Shown here in pieces: positions 62,446-64,000 of a DNA stretch of 64,000 nucleotides. Each line of letters starts with the position of its first letter. Position 1 is the stretch's first letter. The notes beneath the pieces are model-generated. The model was not told the DNA's origin. It saw only the letters and a list, made by a program, of their open reading frames with translations, and made no database searches. The position numbers and the translations under genes are program-made. The DNA comes from Rhodanobacteraceae bacterium ZG21-1 (lineage in GTDB: Bacteria; Pseudomonadota; Gammaproteobacteria; Xanthomonadales; Rhodanobacteraceae): the NCBI GenBank assembly GCA_021390615.1, contig JAJEJU010000024.1:1054001-1118000 (forward strand). Direction: 5' to 3'.

Positions 62446-63114
62446 GTGCTGGAAATTCTGATCGCGGGCGGCTGGCCCATGCTGCCCATCCTGATCTGCT
62501 CGCTGGTGGCGCTGGGCATCGTGCTGGAGCGCTGCTGGACCCTGCGCCGCCGTGCCGTGCTGCCGCCCGGGCTGGGCGATGAAGTGCGCGAGTGGGCGCG
62601 CAGCGGCCAGCTCGATCCGGCCCATCTGGATCGGCTTGCCGGCGGTTCGCCGCTGGGCGAGCTGCTGGCCGCGGCCTTGTCCGTGCGCAGCCGTTCGCGC
62701 GAACTGATCAAGGAACGCATCGAAGATACCGGGCGCCACGTGGTGCACCGCATGGAGCGCTATCTCAACACGCTGGGCACGATCGCGCTGATCGGGCCGC
62801 TGCTCGGCCTGCTCGGCACGGTGATCGGCCTGATCCGCATGTTCATGGACGTGATGGCCGGCGGCGTCGGCGATCCCATGAAGATGGCCGGCGGCATCGG
62901 CGAAGCGCTGATCTGTACCGCCACCGGCCTGGTGGTGGCGATTCCTTCCTACATCCTGCACCGCTATTTCCGTTCGCGCGTGGCCGGCTACTGCGTGGAG
63001 ATGGAAAAGCAGGCGACCCTGCTGCTGGACGAGTTGACGGTCAATGCGCCGGCGTCGACCCGGCCCCGCCGCACGCCGGCCGCGCCCGCCGCCGCGGCAT
63101 CCAGCGCGAGCTGA
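62446..63114 (+). CDS. exbB: ExbB-type proton channel protein
   Basis: Encodes 222 residues (GTG start at 62446 directly before LEILIAGGWPMLPILICSLV). Three membrane helices carry the MotA/TolQ/ExbB signature YLNTLGTIALIGPLLGLLGT and ICTATGLVVAIPSYIL. With ExbD it supplies proton-motive energy to TonB-type or Tol-type systems. An Ala/Pro-rich tail ends the protein. Four bases separate it from exbD. Confidence 0.93.
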   Translation: MLEILIAGGWPMLPILICSLVALGIVLERCWTLRRRAVLPPGLGDEVREWARSGQLDPAHLDRLAGGSPLGELLAAALSVRSRSRELIKERIEDTGRHVVHRMERYLNTLGTIALIGPLLGLLGTVIGLIRMFMDVMAGGVGDPMKMAGGIGEALICTATGLVVAIPSYILHRYFRSRVAGYCVEMEKQATLLLDELTVNAPASTRPRRTPAAPAAAASSAS

Positions 63115-63117
63115 GCC

Positions 63118-63549
63118 ATGCGCATCGGCAACGACCGCCGCAACGACGACGTCGAGATCAACGTCATTTCGCTGATCGACGTCCTGCTCACCCTGCTGAT
63201 GTTCTTCGTGCTGACCACGACGTTCGTGCAGCATTCGCGCCTGCAGGTAACCCTGCCCAAGGCCAGCGCCGAGGAACGTGACGTGCAGGCGCCCACGCTG
63301 ACCGTGGTGGTGGATCGCGACGGGCATTATTTCATCGGCAGCGACGAAGTGCCGGGTGAAGGCATCGACGCGCTCAAGCAGGCGATCGCCGGCGTGGTCG
63401 GCGAGGACCGCGACCGGCCGGTGACCATCCGCGCCGATGCCATGACTGCGCACCAGAACGTGGTGACCGCGATGGACGCGCTGGGCCAGCTCGGCTTCAC
63501 CAAGCTGTCGATCGCCACCACGCCGACGCAGGTGGACGCGGCGAAGTGA
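63118..63549 (+). CDS. exbD: ExbD-type energy transducer protein
   Basis: Encodes 143 residues: one N-terminal membrane helix with the proton-carrying Asp in EINVISLIDVLLTLLMFFVL, and a periplasmic domain (VDRDGHYFIGSDEVPGEGID, VTIRADAMTAHQNVVTAMD). Paired with exbB. The exbB-exbD-msbA order is common in Xanthomonadales. Confidence 0.94.
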   Translation: MRIGNDRRNDDVEINVISLIDVLLTLLMFFVLTTTFVQHSRLQVTLPKASAEERDVQAPTLTVVVDRDGHYFIGSDEVPGEGIDALKQAIAGVVGEDRDRPVTIRADAMTAHQNVVTAMDALGQLGFTKLSIATTPTQVDAAK

Positions 63550-63563
63550 GCGGAGGCTTCCAA

Positions 63564-64000
63564 ATGTGGGATGAGCAGACCCGGCGCACCTATCGCCGGC
63601 TGCTCGGCTATCTGCGACCGTTCAGCACCATCGGCGTGCTGTCGATCCTGGGCATGGTGGTCGACGGCGGCGCGCTGGCGGTCTTCACCAACGAACTGAA
63701 GCCGCTGTTCGACGACATCTTCGGCCGGCACGACCCGTACTACATCTTCTGGATGCCGATCTGGATCTTGCTGATCTTCGGCGTGCGTGGCGTGGCCACC
63801 TTCGTCAGCAGCTACGGCGTCTCGTACATCGGGCGCCAGGTCGTGCAGAACATCCGGCGCGACGTGTTCGCCTCCTACCTGCGCCTGCCGGCGGCCTTCT
63901 ACAGCCACGAGCCCTCCGGCCAGCAGATCTCGCGCATCACCTATACCAGCGAGCAGGTCGCCTCCGCCTCCACCGACGCGATCAAGATTGCCTTCACCGA
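63564..64000 (+). CDS. msbA: lipid A export ABC transporter MsbA (5' part, runs off the window)
   Basis: The first 145 codons are present. Start ATG at 63564 has CGGAGG upstream. TRRTYRRLLGYLRPFSTIGV and the following helices match the N-terminal transmembrane domain of MsbA, and the segment SYIGRQVVQNIRRDVFASYL followed by FYSHEPSGQQISRITY is a hallmark of its coupling region. The nucleotide-binding half lies outside the window. MsbA flips lipid A-core to the periplasmic leaflet. Confidence 0.92.
   Translation, partial: MWDEQTRRTYRRLLGYLRPFSTIGVLSILGMVVDGGALAVFTNELKPLFDDIFGRHDPYYIFWMPIWILLIFGVRGVATFVSSYGVSYIGRQVVQNIRRDVFASYLRLPAAFYSHEPSGQQISRITYTSEQVASASTDAIKIAFT

Noticed and set aside
60658-63453. 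Minus-strand frame of 931 codons including the methyltransferase
   Set aside because: The part above 62,250 is the antisense of exbB/exbD; the methyltransferase has a normal start at 62250.

Overview
The window looks like a chromosome segment of a high-GC gammaproteobacterium of the Xanthomonadales, most likely the Rhodanobacteraceae (Dyella/Frateuria/Rhodanobacter-like). The pointers are an Xanthomonadales-type type IV secretion effector (XVIPCD) with a lipoprotein partner, a serine-O-succinyltransferase-like MetX with a CPAS signature, a full system-I cytochrome c maturation cluster, and an sdhCDAB locus with SdhE and a YgfX/CptA-like protein. The genus call is inference; no database was searched.

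Positions 1-16,887 form a mosaic accessory region, probably part of a genomic island, lying against the 3' end of a tRNA-Ala(CGC) at 16,888-16,963. It carries a tyrosine recombinase, an FRG-domain gene with a small membrane-protein partner, a TIGR04141/DUF6119-like gene, and a three-gene lipoprotein operon divergent from an XRE regulator with a palindromic operator. It also carries a three-gene cassette ending in a PD-(D/E)xK nuclease-like gene, and an arsenic operon (arsH / arsR-arsC) whose efflux pump gene is only a stump. Further right are an ImmA/IrrE-type protease gene with an N-terminal repeat, a TIR-domain gene with an unrecognised C-terminal domain, several gene remnants, and a HTH-like gene beside the tRNA. 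The other end of the island is outside the window.

Positions 16,888-35,000 are core-like. They hold rnd, a SUMF1/FGE-like membrane protein, a PAS-PAS-PAS-LuxR regulator, the T4SS effector/immunity pair, tRNA-Leu(CAA), a cysteine dioxygenase-like gene, two secreted proteins, metX, and the ccm cluster (ccmA-ccmB, a 0.2-kb gap, then ccmC-ccmI with overlapping genes, all on the minus strand).

Positions 35,000-50,600 hold a secreted S53 (sedolisin) peptidase, kynurenine 3-monooxygenase, a phaR/acetoacetyl-CoA reductase pair, and a MarR-controlled EmrAB-OMF drug efflux operon that contains an extra half-size MFS gene. Then come an 18-bp tandem repeat, a TatD nuclease, two glycine-zipper lipoproteins, a SleB-type wall hydrolase and YgfZ.

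Positions 50,600-64,000 hold the succinate dehydrogenase region (SDHAF4-like, sdhC, sdhD, sdhA, sdhB, a membrane-SRPBCC gene, sdhE, cptA), then lolC/E-lolD, comEC, a minus-strand methyltransferase, exbB-exbD and the start of msbA.
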